The notes under the pieces were generated by a model, which worked only from the letters and a program-made list of their open reading frames with translations, searched no databases and was not told the origin of the DNA. This document shows, one piece after another, positions 45,769 to 54,526 of a stretch of DNA of 64,000 bases. Positions within the stretch are counted from its first letter, which is position 1; each line of letters opens with the position of its first letter. The translations under genes were made by a program, and so were the position numbers. The DNA is taken from contig NZ_JACJRF010000008.1 of the NCBI RefSeq assembly GCF_014697105.1, positions 95,325-159,324 on the forward strand, given 5' to 3'. This stretch comes from Anabaena subtropica FACHB-260 (lineage in GTDB: Bacteria; Cyanobacteriota; Cyanobacteriia; Cyanobacteriales; Nostocaceae).

Positions 45769-45882
45769 AGATTGTCTCCGAAATCATAGGTACGTAGAGA
45801 TTTAGGTTTCGGAGAAAAGTCTGTAAATACCAAAAGGAAAAAGCCCGTCAATACTAAAAACAAACGCGGTCCACCGAATTAA
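45769..45882 (-). promoter_or_regulatory. Conserved leader with ribosome-site hairpin, second RRM gene
   Basis: Read on the minus strand, the leader matches that of the gene at 40816 over ~110 nt. TCTCCGAAA pairs with TTTCGGAGA in a perfect 9-bp stem that holds the GGAG ribosome-binding site; the loop keeps CCTAAATCTCTAC. Where the first leader has a U-G pair this one has C-G, a change that keeps the pairing. Confidence 0.8.
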
Positions 45883-46061
45883 CTCTCACCTCCTAGTATG
45901 ACATAGCAACCAAATATCTGGGGGGAGTTACATAAACCGTTACATAAAGTTATGAGAGCAATTTATAACTACGTAAGTACGAAACTTTTTGTTAATTCTA
46001 TCTTAACTTTATAAGTAAGTAGTAACATGAACAATCCAAAATTCAAAACAGTTATGGCTGT

Positions 46062-46241
46062 TTAAAGGGTCTTTAGTTCTTGTTTCAGTGATGTATATTT
46101 GCGAGATGATTTGGCAGCTTGCAAAATTTCCTCCCATGCTGGTCTGTTCTTCTTTTCATCCTCATTTACGGATTCGCTCTTGATGCTTTTGAAGTATTTT
46201 TTGGAGTATCTTTCTACTGATCGTCGGAAAATTGCGAATTT
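46062..46241 (-). pseudogene. Probable gene remnant: C-terminal coding fragment without start
   Basis: A minus-strand frame open for ~59 codons reads RRSVERYSKKYFKSIKSE ... NRPAWEEILQAAKSSRKYT and ends LKTL-stop. Its amino acid use is strongly protein-like (Lys, Glu, Ser, aromatic spacing). No ATG, GTG or TTG lies in frame before the last third, and an in-frame stop bounds it at 46242-46244. It is either the tail of a decayed gene or a small protein with a rare start such as ATT. I do not recognise the family. The rest of the gap 45883-46349 shows nothing else. Confidence 0.45.
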
Positions 46242-46349
46242 TTACAGATAAATTCTAAGAAATGCGTACAAATTGGGAATAATTCCGTCAAGTCTACAGT
46301 GACTTTTTTACTACCCTTGTGGAAAATTTAAGCAAAAGAGGAATAAATA

Positions 46350-48044
46350 ATGCCTGAAACTAAGTCAAAACTTTTAATTCCTGTTGTTGGTGCGGCTGTA
46401 GTTGTAGTGGGAAGTTTAGCCGCCTATATGTATCTCAAAGGGCCTTCTGGGGATAGCTCAGGTGCTTTAGGCAGTGCTAAACTAGTGCCTTCGACAGCAT
46501 TAATGGCTACTTATATCACTACTGATCAGCAAGCCTGGGAAAAGCTACAGCAATTTGGTACACCTGAAGCACAAAAGTTAGTTACCAAAGGTTTGGAAGA
46601 TTTTAATCAGCAAATGTTGAAAGATGGCAACATTTCTTATGAAAAAGATATCAAACCTTGGGTTGGTGGTGTGATGTTGGCTGTGCTACCGCCAAATGCA
46701 GCCAAACCTGCCCAATTTCAAGCACCTACACCTGGAGCCAATTCACCGATCGCTCTACGGCAAGAACCACAAGTTTTAATGGTAGTTGGGATTAAAGATA
46801 GACTGAGCGCCTTAAATTTTGCTAACAAATTAAAAGGACAAAAAGGTGTCACATCCCAAGAAGTTGATTATAAAGGTGAAAAAATTACACAAACAAAACC
46901 CCAAACTGGGCAAACAACATACAGTGCTGTTTTAAATAATAGTTATTTAGTGTTTTCTCCAGAAAAAAACTCTGTAGAAAAAGCGATAGATACTTATAAA
47001 GGTCAATCATCCTTTGCCAGTAAAGAAGGTGCTAGCAGTATTCTCAGCAAGGGTGTGGATGTAAAAAATTCTCTAGCCCAAATCTACATTCCCGATTATC
47101 CGGGGATGGTGAGACAACTGGTGGCTGCAAGTCCCCAAGGAAATCAGGTAAATCCGCAGACATTAAAACAACTCGAACAAGTAAAATCAATGGTTGCGGG
47201 TGTGGGAGTTGATGATGCAGGGGTAAGATTGAAGGCGATCGCTAATTTAGATCCCCAACTGAATAAATTCCCATATCAAAGCACACAATCGAAAATCTTA
47301 GGACAATTCCCATCGGAAACTTTTGCACTCATCAGTGGACAGGGAATCAGTCGTACTTGGTCAGCAGTTGTGGAACAATCACAAGAATATCCAGAATTTA
47401 AGCAAGCCCTGGAACAGGTTCGGGGACAAATGAAATTAGTTAATCTCGACCTAGATAAAGAAATTTTTGGGTGGATGGATCAAGAATTTGCCTTTGGTGC
47501 TATTCCATCTAACCAAGGTGTATTGGCTAGTATAGGTTTTGGTGGGGCTTGGGTATTTGATACAAGCGATCGCAAAACCGCAGAAGCCACCTTGACTAAA
47601 TTGGATACCCTCGCCAAAACCCAACAAATCAACATCACCAAAAGAAACATTGGTGGTAAAGACATTACTGAATGGCAAATCCCCCAACAAGGAGCTTTAT
47701 TCGCTCACGGTTGGTTAGACCAAGATACAGTATTTCTCGCGGTCGGTGGCCCTGTTGCGGAAAGTTTGGCAAACAACAAAAATCAAACCCTAGAGAACAG
47801 CGATAATTTTAAAGCGATCGCAGGTTCTTTACAAAAACCCAACGGCGGTTACTTCTATCTAGATATGGATAGAACCATGACCTTAGTTAATCGTTTTGCA
47901 GCTCAGACCCAGCAACCCATTCCCCCAGAAGCTAACGCGGTGATCAGTTCCATTCGTGGGTTGAGTATCACTGCTAATAGCCCCGATAAATCTTTGAGCC
48001 AAGTAGAGATGTTGTTAGCTCTCAAACCTAGTGCTGCAAAGTAA
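46350..48044 (+). CDS. DUF3352 family membrane-anchored protein
   Basis: 564 residues. An N-terminal hydrophobic anchor occupies ~8-28 (LIPVVGAAVVVVGSLAAYMY). The rest is a large extracytoplasmic domain of the DUF3352 type: VPSTALMATYITTDQQAWEK, QVLMVVGIKDRLSALNFANK, GWLDQDTVFLAVGGPVAESL and GYFYLDMDRTMTLVNRF. The family is widespread in cyanobacteria and its function is unknown. AAGAGGAA lies shortly before the ATG. Confidence 0.9.
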   Translation: MPETKSKLLIPVVGAAVVVVGSLAAYMYLKGPSGDSSGALGSAKLVPSTALMATYITTDQQAWEKLQQFGTPEAQKLVTKGLEDFNQQMLKDGNISYEKDIKPWVGGVMLAVLPPNAAKPAQFQAPTPGANSPIALRQEPQVLMVVGIKDRLSALNFANKLKGQKGVTSQEVDYKGEKITQTKPQTGQTTYSAVLNNSYLVFSPEKNSVEKAIDTYKGQSSFASKEGASSILSKGVDVKNSLAQIYIPDYPGMVRQLVAASPQGNQVNPQTLKQLEQVKSMVAGVGVDDAGVRLKAIANLDPQLNKFPYQSTQSKILGQFPSETFALISGQGISRTWSAVVEQSQEYPEFKQALEQVRGQMKLVNLDLDKEIFGWMDQEFAFGAIPSNQGVLASIGFGGAWVFDTSDRKTAEATLTKLDTLAKTQQINITKRNIGGKDITEWQIPQQGALFAHGWLDQDTVFLAVGGPVAESLANNKNQTLENSDNFKAIAGSLQKPNGGYFYLDMDRTMTLVNRFAAQTQQPIPPEANAVISSIRGLSITANSPDKSLSQVEMLLALKPSAAK

Positions 48045-48205
48045 CGCTTAGGGACTAGTACCGCTTTGCGGAAGTCAAAAGTTTGATTAAAAACTTCATC
48101 CTTACAAAAAAACAACTGACAACGGACAATTGACCACTGACACTGTTACGAATTAGTCAGCAAATATGTCATAAGTAAAAAAGGCTGTTCAATGCAAATT
48201 AACTT

Positions 48206-49126
48206 ATGACTGCTGCTGTAAACAATCCTCCTGGTTTAGCTTCTCGCTTGGTAAATGGGATCCTGGCAATTAAGCCTTTAGCTAACCTCGCCAAACACCA
48301 AGCTCGGCAAATGATGATTAAGCGGGCTGAGAGAATTGGCGTACCTTGGAGAAAGGAAGTCAAGACACTAGAGGCGCGTGATTGGACACAAGACTTAGCT
48401 CAAGTACAAAATCCACAAATCACCTACCCAGACTACTATCTGACTTCCTTCCACGGCTATGATGAAGGAGACCTAAGTTGGCAAGCAGCTTTTGAACTAG
48501 AAGTTGCTGCTCTTACTGTCCATGCAGGAATTTGGCAGGATGCTGGGGTGCAAGGTGATGGGAAACTGCGCCAAAGTTACCACGACATAGTGAAAGTACA
48601 AATTTCCCAGCCACCGCAAGACATCCTCGACTTGGGTTGTAGCATCGGACTGAGTACATTTACCCTACAAGAACTCTATCCCCACGCTAAAGTTACAGGC
48701 TTAGATTTGTCTCCCTATTTTTTAGCTGTGGCTAAATATCGCGCCCAACAGAATCAAGCTCAAATTAATTGGGTTCACGCCTCAGCTGAGTCTACAGGAT
48801 TACCAAACGGGGCTTTTGATTTAGTTTCCCTGTTTTTGATTTGCCATGAATTACCCGAATCAGCCACCCGCAAGATTTTTGCAGAGGTGCGGCGTGTATT
48901 GCGTCCCGGTGGTCACATATCTATCATGGACATGAATCCCCAATCGGAAGCTTACAAAAAAATGCCGCCCTACATTTTGACGTTGCTCAAAAGTACTGAG
49001 CCTTATTTGGATCAATATTTTGCTTTAGATATTGAACAAGCTTTAGTAGAGGCTGGTTTCCAAACTCCCACAATCACCAAAAATAGCCCTCGTCATCGCA
49101 CTGTTATCGCTCAAGTGCGTGACTGA
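48206..49126 (+). CDS. SAM-dependent methyltransferase
   Basis: 306 residues. Class I methyltransferase fold in the C-terminal two thirds: motif I ILDLGCSIGLSTFTLQELYP, acidic motif VTGLDLSPYFL, then FDLVSLFLICHELPESATRK and LRPGGHISIMDMNP. The N-terminal ~110 residues are a separate helical region. The substrate is unknown, and it is not an obvious quinone or tocopherol enzyme. Its stop overlaps the start of the PrsW-like gene by 8 bp, so the two are translationally coupled. Confidence 0.88.
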   Translation: MTAAVNNPPGLASRLVNGILAIKPLANLAKHQARQMMIKRAERIGVPWRKEVKTLEARDWTQDLAQVQNPQITYPDYYLTSFHGYDEGDLSWQAAFELEVAALTVHAGIWQDAGVQGDGKLRQSYHDIVKVQISQPPQDILDLGCSIGLSTFTLQELYPHAKVTGLDLSPYFLAVAKYRAQQNQAQINWVHASAESTGLPNGAFDLVSLFLICHELPESATRKIFAEVRRVLRPGGHISIMDMNPQSEAYKKMPPYILTLLKSTEPYLDQYFALDIEQALVEAGFQTPTITKNSPRHRTVIAQVRD

Positions 49127-50087
49127 TTTGTTACTGCTATTGTGGGCAGCGATTCCACCATTAATATTTCTGGGGTACTACTATTATCGTGTACCCCTAG
49201 CCCCGCCTTTATCCTTATTGTTGTGGTTATTTCTGGTTGGGGCAGTATCTGGTTTTGTTGCCCTCGGCTTAGAATATGTGTTTGATACTGTAGCTAACTG
49301 GGTTGTAAACTGGCAAAGAATGCAGCGTTCCCTGCTGGGAATTGCTTTGCGACAACTGATAGAAATTGGCCCTATTGAGGAAGGTTGCAAGTTATTGGGT
49401 GTGGTTGTCCCCAATTATTATTTTCAACGTCGCTATCGTTTACCTTCTAGTAGTGTTTTCCTGTTTACCATAGCGGCTGCTTTGGGATTCACAGCAGAAG
49501 AGAATTGGATTTATCTTTATCACGGTACAGCAACGGTTTTTGATAGAAGTATCGGTACACCAGTACACGCTATGTTCTCTGCGCCTTGGGGATATGCTCT
49601 AGGGAGATACCTTCATGCTCATGAGCGATTAAATCATTACAAGAATTTATTTGTTCGGGCTGGGATTAATTCTGTTATCTTTCACGCTCTTGTAAATGTC
49701 CTTTCTAGTGCTTGGCGTTACTCACCGCCTCTACGTTTTCTCAGTTATGGCTTATTTCCCTTATTTGTGTGGATGTTTTGGCGTATGGAACAGTTGTTGC
49801 GGAGAGTGCGAGGCCAGCGTCCTCTTAATTTAATATCTGGTCGTACATCTCAGCATCGTTACTGGCAAAGAGGTTTAGTGTTATTTGCCCTCATGTTGGG
49901 TGGTAATGCTATTTTTGGGATTTTTCTTTTAGCTAGACTTCTGAGTCCTTTAAGTCCATCACAGATTTTTTCGCCTGATATTTTTGGGTTTATAGTTAGT
50001 CGATTTTTAGCTAATTTTGTTTTCGGAATTCTCGCTTGGTTAATTTATTTATATTTAAGCTATAAAGATAGCGATCGCTATCTTTAA
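49119..50087 (+). CDS. PrsW-like intramembrane glutamic protease family protein
   Basis: 322 residues with a GTG start inside the methyltransferase gene. About eight membrane spans. Conserved PrsW/CPBP-like residues are seen: IEEGCKLLGV (EExxK), GFTAEENWIYLY (second acidic pair), TPVHAMFSAPWGYALGRY and FHALVNVL (His motifs). PrsW of Bacillus cleaves an anti-sigma factor, but targets in cyanobacteria are unknown. Inner membrane. Confidence 0.85.
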   Translation: MTDLLLLLWAAIPPLIFLGYYYYRVPLAPPLSLLLWLFLVGAVSGFVALGLEYVFDTVANWVVNWQRMQRSLLGIALRQLIEIGPIEEGCKLLGVVVPNYYFQRRYRLPSSSVFLFTIAAALGFTAEENWIYLYHGTATVFDRSIGTPVHAMFSAPWGYALGRYLHAHERLNHYKNLFVRAGINSVIFHALVNVLSSAWRYSPPLRFLSYGLFPLFVWMFWRMEQLLRRVRGQRPLNLISGRTSQHRYWQRGLVLFALMLGGNAIFGIFLLARLLSPLSPSQIFSPDIFGFIVSRFLANFVFGILAWLIYLYLSYKDSDRYL

Positions 50088-50308
50088 TTTTCCGGGGAAA
50101 ATTACTTTTGTGGTTAGATATTTTTTTACCTGTCAGTCACATTTGACATTTGCGGAGTTTTCGTAGGTAAGTATCAATACAAAGTATTTAAAATCTAGAA
50201 GCTCACAAGCAAAAGCAGACAACAAGAGCATAAAAATCTCTTTTTTCTAGCCTCTCGTTGATTTGCGGAATACAGTAAATATCATAGCTACCTCACAGTC
50301 CAGTTGGA

Positions 50309-50668
50309 ATGCAAATTATTAAAGTACTCACCAGAGTTTATTTGAATCCTACAGAATTAGATGATGCGATCGCGTTCTATGAAAATCTGTTTACAGAAAA
50401 ATGTTGGCTATGGTTTCAATACTCGGAAACAGGATTGGAACTAGCTGGTGTTGGTTCTGTACTTTTAATCGCTGGTTCGGCTGAAGTACTCTCTCCATTT
50501 AAGAATACTCAGGCTACTTTCTTAGTTGACTCACTCAATGATTTTCGGGAATTACTGACTGAACAAGGCGCAGTAATTATGACGGAACCGGAGCAAGTTC
50601 TCACTGGGATGAATATGCAGGCTATACATCCTGATGGCACAATTATTGAATATGTTGAATTCTCTTGA
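50309..50668 (+). CDS. Glyoxalase/VOC superfamily protein
   Basis: 119 residues: a single VOC domain made of two beta-alpha-beta-beta-beta units (RVYLNPTELDDAIAFYENLF and ending QAIHPDGTIIEYVEFS). Metal-ligand positions are partly present (the Glu in IIEYVE). No substrate can be assigned. It lies alone, followed by a dispersed palindrome. Confidence 0.85.
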   Translation: MQIIKVLTRVYLNPTELDDAIAFYENLFTEKCWLWFQYSETGLELAGVGSVLLIAGSAEVLSPFKNTQATFLVDSLNDFRELLTEQGAVIMTEPEQVLTGMNMQAIHPDGTIIEYVEFS

Positions 50669-50702
50669 TGAAGTTGGGGTACACAAAAGCCCAACACCCT
50701 TG

Positions 50703-50731
50703 GTAGAGACGCAGCATTGCTACGTCTCTAC
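50703..50731. repeat. GTAGAGACG palindrome
   Basis: GTAGAGACGCAGCA and TGCTACGTCTCTAC form a 14-bp inverted repeat with one mismatch. I recognise it as one of the commonest dispersed palindromes of Nostoc-type genomes. It lies between the convergent VOC and deoxyhypusine-synthase-like genes. Confidence 0.8.
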
Positions 50732-50747
50732 ATCATCTCTTTTTTGA

Positions 50748-51920
50748 CTACGTATTCGGAATCAACCTACCACAAGGATAAGTTGCTGCGCCTTGGGAAG
50801 CATCTTCAGCTACAGCAGCCGGAATCTGATCTACTGGTTGATTCTTCGTTGCTAGGTAGTCTGTGCGGAGTTTATCGTATAATTCTTCGCGCCTGTCATA
50901 TAACCGTTTTACAGGACGGGGTGGACACTGATTGAGAACATAAGCTGTTACCAAAGGTAGAGCGATCGTGCTATCTGTATAACAAACAATGGTGCTGGGT
51001 AATTCCTCTGGGTCAATCTTACCCCAACTTACAGCCTCTGATGGTGTTGCCCCAGACAAGCCACCAGTATCAGGACGCGCATCGGTGAACTGAACAAAGA
51101 AATCATGTCCCCGTTCTTCTAATCCTAGAACTTCGTGAATTTGCGGTTGAGTTTGTAGTAAAAAGTTCTTGGGACTACCACCACCAAGAATTACAGCTGC
51201 ACTTCTACCTTCTCCTTCTCTAGCATTGTAGGCGATCGCTGCTGTTTCATTCACATCAATTGATGGATCTAGTATCAACTGGGAACCTTCTAACGCCAAA
51301 GCTGCTACATTCATCCCAATGGAACTGTCACCAGGAGAAGATGTGTAAATAGGTACACCATACTCGTAAGCTGTCGCTAGCAAACAAGAATTTTTCACTC
51401 CCAATTGCTTTTCCACTTCCCTGACATATTTGCCCAAAAGATGATGAAATTCAGCAGTTCCCATCCGCTTTTGAAACGGTTCTGCTTGCAAAATCTTACG
51501 GATAAATGCGTCGGTTTCTAACAAGACATCGTAGCCAAAGATAATGTCATAGATTCTGATAGTCCCTTCTTGACGCAACTTGACATCATCTAAAAACGGG
51601 TTCCCTGCAAACAACTCAAAACCCAAACCGTAGTGCATATCATGGTAAAGATTTGCACCAGTACTAATCATCCAGTCAATAAAACCGTTGCGAATTAGGG
51701 GTGCAAGTGCAGATACCCCAAAACCAGCCGGTGTCATCGCACCGGAAAGGCTCACCCCCACGGTGACACCATCTTTTAACACATCACGAGCCAATAGTTG
51801 ACAGACTTCCCGCAAACGAGCTGAGTTGTAGGCGGTAAAATAATTATCAATCAAATCCACCACATTGATATCAGTTGACATCGGTATAGGTGCAATTCTC
51901 TTACCCAAATGTTTTGCCAT
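50748..51920 (-). CDS. Deoxyhypusine synthase family protein
   Basis: 390 residues of the deoxyhypusine/homospermidine synthase fold, NAD-dependent. The motif [20 protein letters not shown] corresponds to the active-site loop holding the catalytic Lys in eukaryotic enzymes. Other conserved parts are [17 protein letters not shown] and [13 protein letters not shown]. Bacteria have no eIF5A, so the substrate must differ; polyamine aminobutyl transfer is the likely chemistry. The gene stands alone on this strand with a 514-bp upstream gap. Confidence 0.88.
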   Translation of the reverse strand: MAKHLGKRIAPIPMSTDINVVDLIDNYFTAYNSARLREVCQLLARDVLKDGVTVGVSLSGAMTPAGFGVSALAPLIRNGFIDWMISTGANLYHDMHYGLGFELFAGNPFLDDVKLRQEGTIRIYDIIFGYDVLLETDAFIRKILQAEPFQKRMGTAEFHHLLGKYVREVEKQLGVKNSCLLATAYEYGVPIYTSSPGDSSIGMNVAALALEGSQLILDPSIDVNETAAIAYNAREGEGRSAAVILGGGSPKNFLLQTQPQIHEVLGLEERGHDFFVQFTDARPDTGGLSGATPSEAVSWGKIDPEELPSTIVCYTDSTIALPLVTAYVLNQCPPRPVKRLYDRREELYDKLRTDYLATKNQPVDQIPAAVAEDASQGAATYPCGRLIPNT

Positions 51921-52100
51921 GTTGAGACCCCTAAATAGTAAACACGCCGAATCTAATGTTAACTATGTTTCAGCAATTTCTCACATCACTTAACTGTAAG
52001 AATTGTAGGTGCTTTGTCTCAAACTACGAAAACTACTTGCTCTGGCGAGTTAGAATGATGTAAAAATTTTTGCAGACACATTCCCTTGGGAAACCATAAA

Positions 52101-52356
52101 ATGGTGACAATTGCTGGTTATCAAATCATTGGTCAAATTTACCAAACTAGCACTATGTCACTAATCCCTTGTTATTTATCATCGTTGTCTTAAAACAAGT
52201 CCGGTTATCCCTCACTTCTGGTCATTGTGCTATGTCTGCATTAGGTTTGGACAACTGGTTAGTAAACAGCATGGTAAGTTAAAAGTATATAACCGGATAT
52301 ATCAAACTGTTTTCGATATTAATTGGGTTGAGAAACAACTAGCAAGTTTTGATTAA
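52101..52356 (+). pseudogene. Composite remnant: kinase N-terminus and AAA-like C-terminus
   Basis: At 52101 an ATG opens a ~30-codon frame, MVTIAGYQIIGQIYQTSTMS, which matches the N-terminus of large cyanobacterial Ser/Thr kinase sensor proteins (from memory). It stops soon after. At ~52260-52356 another frame reads KQHGKLKVYNRIYQTVFDIN, then WVEKQLASFD and stop. This is like the end of an AAA-like domain found in Nostoc WD40, CHAT and kinase proteins. The middle is missing and the frames differ, so it is a deleted, dead gene or genes. The rest of the gap 51921-52434 shows nothing more. Confidence 0.5.
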
Positions 52357-52434
52357 ATCAAAATAACGTGAGTCTCCAAGGAAGGCACACGTTATTTTAG
52401 TATTGTTGCACTACTACAGTAATTTTATTTTTAC

Positions 52435-53016
52435 TCAGCACTCAGTACTGTTTGCCAGTTGAGGAAGTAAAGCTGCAAAAGCTTGACCCCGATGGCTGAC
52501 TGATTTCTTCAACTCTGGTGTCATCTGTGCAAAAGTTAATTGCTTTTCTGGAACATAAAAAATTGGATCGTAGCCAAAACCGCCATTACCACGGGGTGCA
52601 TGGAGAATTTCGCCACGACAAATACCTTCTGCTTGTAGTGCGATCGCTCCATCAGGAGAGGCGATCGCCACTACACACACAAACTGCGCTTGTCGGTTAA
52701 CTTCGCTACCTAATTCATTCAGTAACCTAGAGATGCGTTCTGAGTCGGTTGTACCATAACGGGCAGAATATACCCCAGGAACACCATTCAGGGCATCGAC
52801 TTGTAAACCAGAGTCATCAGCGATCGCCCAGTTACCTGTAGCCTTGGCAACTTCTGAGGCTTTGAGACAAGCATTAGCCGCAAAGGTATCGCCTGTTTCT
52901 TCAACTTCTAATTCTTCCGGCTTCAGAGTTAATTCCCAGTTGGTATTTGCGAGGTAAGCTTGCATTTCTCGCAACTTACCCGGATTACTTGTAGCTACTA
53001 CGAGGAGTTTTGTCAT
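52435..53016 (-). CDS. rdgB: XTP/dITP diphosphatase RdgB/HAM1
   Basis: Removes non-canonical purine nucleoside triphosphates (XTP, dITP) from the pool. 193 residues. Signatures: VATSNPGKLREMQAYL at the N-terminus, IADDSGLQVDALNGVPGVYS, FGYDPIFYVPE and SHRGQAFAALL. ATG start. It lies downstream of phosphoglucomutase? No: both are minus strand, with phosphoglucomutase starting at higher coordinates, so rdgB follows it in transcription order after a 74-bp repeat-filled gap. Confidence 0.95.
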   Translation of the reverse strand: MTKLLVVATSNPGKLREMQAYLANTNWELTLKPEELEVEETGDTFAANACLKASEVAKATGNWAIADDSGLQVDALNGVPGVYSARYGTTDSERISRLLNELGSEVNRQAQFVCVVAIASPDGAIALQAEGICRGEILHAPRGNGGFGYDPIFYVPEKQLTFAQMTPELKKSVSHRGQAFAALLPQLANSTEC

Positions 53017-53017
53017 T

Positions 53018-53087
53018 TGTTATTAGTCATTGGTGATTAGTCAACAGTCATCAGTGTTTAACTATGGACTATTGACTTTGGACTAAA
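53018..53087. repeat. Short tandem heptamer-type repeat
   Basis: TTAGTCAT TGGTGATTAGTCAACAG and ACTATGGACTATTGACTTTG units fill the gap between the phosphoglucomutase stop and the rdgB start. Confidence 0.65.
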
Positions 53088-53089
53088 TT

Positions 53090-54526
53090 TCACTCTGCCC
53101 AGTGTTTCGCCCAAGCGAGGGTTTGATGGACTTGTTCGAGGGTGGCGGCTTCACAGTAGAGGCGTAAAACTGGTTCTGTGCCACTGAAGCGAATCATTAA
53201 CCAGCTATGATCGGCTAGGCGGAATTTATAGCCGTCGATGGTGTTACAGTCAATTACTGCTTTACCTGCGATTTCGGTTAGGGGTTGGCTTTGTAGTTGT
53301 TGCAAAAGTCGCGCTCTGACATCCATGCTGGCTAGGGGTAAATCGATGCGATCATAAGCAGAGGTAAAGCCTGTTTGCTCTTGCAATTGGTGGTAATACT
53401 CACTTAAATCTAGCCCAGATTCTACGATCGCCTCTAAGACATACAATGCTGATAACAAGGCATCCCGTTCTGGTATATGACTACCGTAACCAATTCCCCC
53501 CGATTCTTCGCCACCTAACAACACTGGGGCCGCTAACATTCTGTCAGCTATATATTTATAACCAACTGCTGTTTCATGTAATGACAAGTTATGTAGCGCT
53601 GCTACTTTGGGAATTAAATCAGAACCACTGACAGTTTTGACGATTTCGCCTGTAAAGTTACGTCTTTGGGTCAGGTGGTCAATTAATATGGGGATTAAGA
53701 TTTGAGAACTCAAAAAGTTAGCATTTCCATCTACGGCGGCGATGCGATCGCAATCACCATCAAATACTAACCCTACAGATAAACTTGACTGATTCGTTTC
53801 TCGGTGATTACGGATAGTTTCAAATAGCAGAGAAAGGTATTTTGGCAAAGGTTCCGGCGCACCACCACCAAATAATGGATCGCGGTTACTATTGATTTCT
53901 TGAACCCGTTCACCTAATAATCGCCCCAAACCTGTTGCTGCTGCACCGTGCATGACATCAGCAAATACTGTGAGTTTACCAGAGGCGATCGCCCCGCGAA
54001 TTTTGGCGATATCAACTTTACCTTCTAAACCCTGAGTATAACTAGGCCAAGGGTCAAAATTTTCTAATTTGCCAGGAGTAGCGGCGGGTGGTACCCCTTG
54101 TGATAATAATGCTTCTATATTTTTTGTGACTTCTGGCGATACAGAGCCACCAAAATAACCTTTAACTTTTAGTCCTAAATATGCGCCTGGATTATGACTG
54201 GCGGTAATCACTAGCGCCCCCAAAGCATTCAGTTGCTTTGCAGCCCAACTAAAGGCTGGGGTTGGTGCATAGCTTTCACTAAGTAAAACATCAAACCCAA
54301 CAGCCGTCACAGCATTGGCGACAGCACGAGCAAAATCTTCTGCCATAAATCGGCGATCGTAACCAACGATAATTGTCCGGCTACCCACTGTCGAGTAATA
54401 GGTATCATATAATACTTTTGCTGCAACTGGCGCGACTAAAGCTAGGCGTTCAAAGGTGAACTCATCACCAATCACACCCCGCCAGCCGTCTGTACCAAAC
54501 TTGATAGAGCTAGCTATAACTGGCAT
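53090..54526 (-). CDS. Phosphoglucomutase/phosphomannomutase family protein
   Basis: 478 residues of the alpha-D-phosphohexomutase superfamily. Catalytic phosphoserine loop VITASHNPGAYLGLK; metal loop FDGDCDRIAAVD (DGDxDR); sugar-binding LGGEESGGIGYGSH; phosphate loop RFSGTEPVLRLYCE. The length and order of domains fit the bacterial-archaeal PMM/PGM type. It may interconvert glucose-1-P and glucose-6-P; mannose or glucosamine substrates cannot be excluded. Confidence 0.92.
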   Translation of the reverse strand: MPVIASSIKFGTDGWRGVIGDEFTFERLALVAPVAAKVLYDTYYSTVGSRTIIVGYDRRFMAEDFARAVANAVTAVGFDVLLSESYAPTPAFSWAAKQLNALGALVITASHNPGAYLGLKVKGYFGGSVSPEVTKNIEALLSQGVPPAATPGKLENFDPWPSYTQGLEGKVDIAKIRGAIASGKLTVFADVMHGAAATGLGRLLGERVQEINSNRDPLFGGGAPEPLPKYLSLLFETIRNHRETNQSSLSVGLVFDGDCDRIAAVDGNANFLSSQILIPILIDHLTQRRNFTGEIVKTVSGSDLIPKVAALHNLSLHETAVGYKYIADRMLAAPVLLGGEESGGIGYGSHIPERDALLSALYVLEAIVESGLDLSEYYHQLQEQTGFTSAYDRIDLPLASMDVRARLLQQLQSQPLTEIAGKAVIDCNTIDGYKFRLADHSWLMIRFSGTEPVLRLYCEAATLEQVHQTLAWAKHWAE

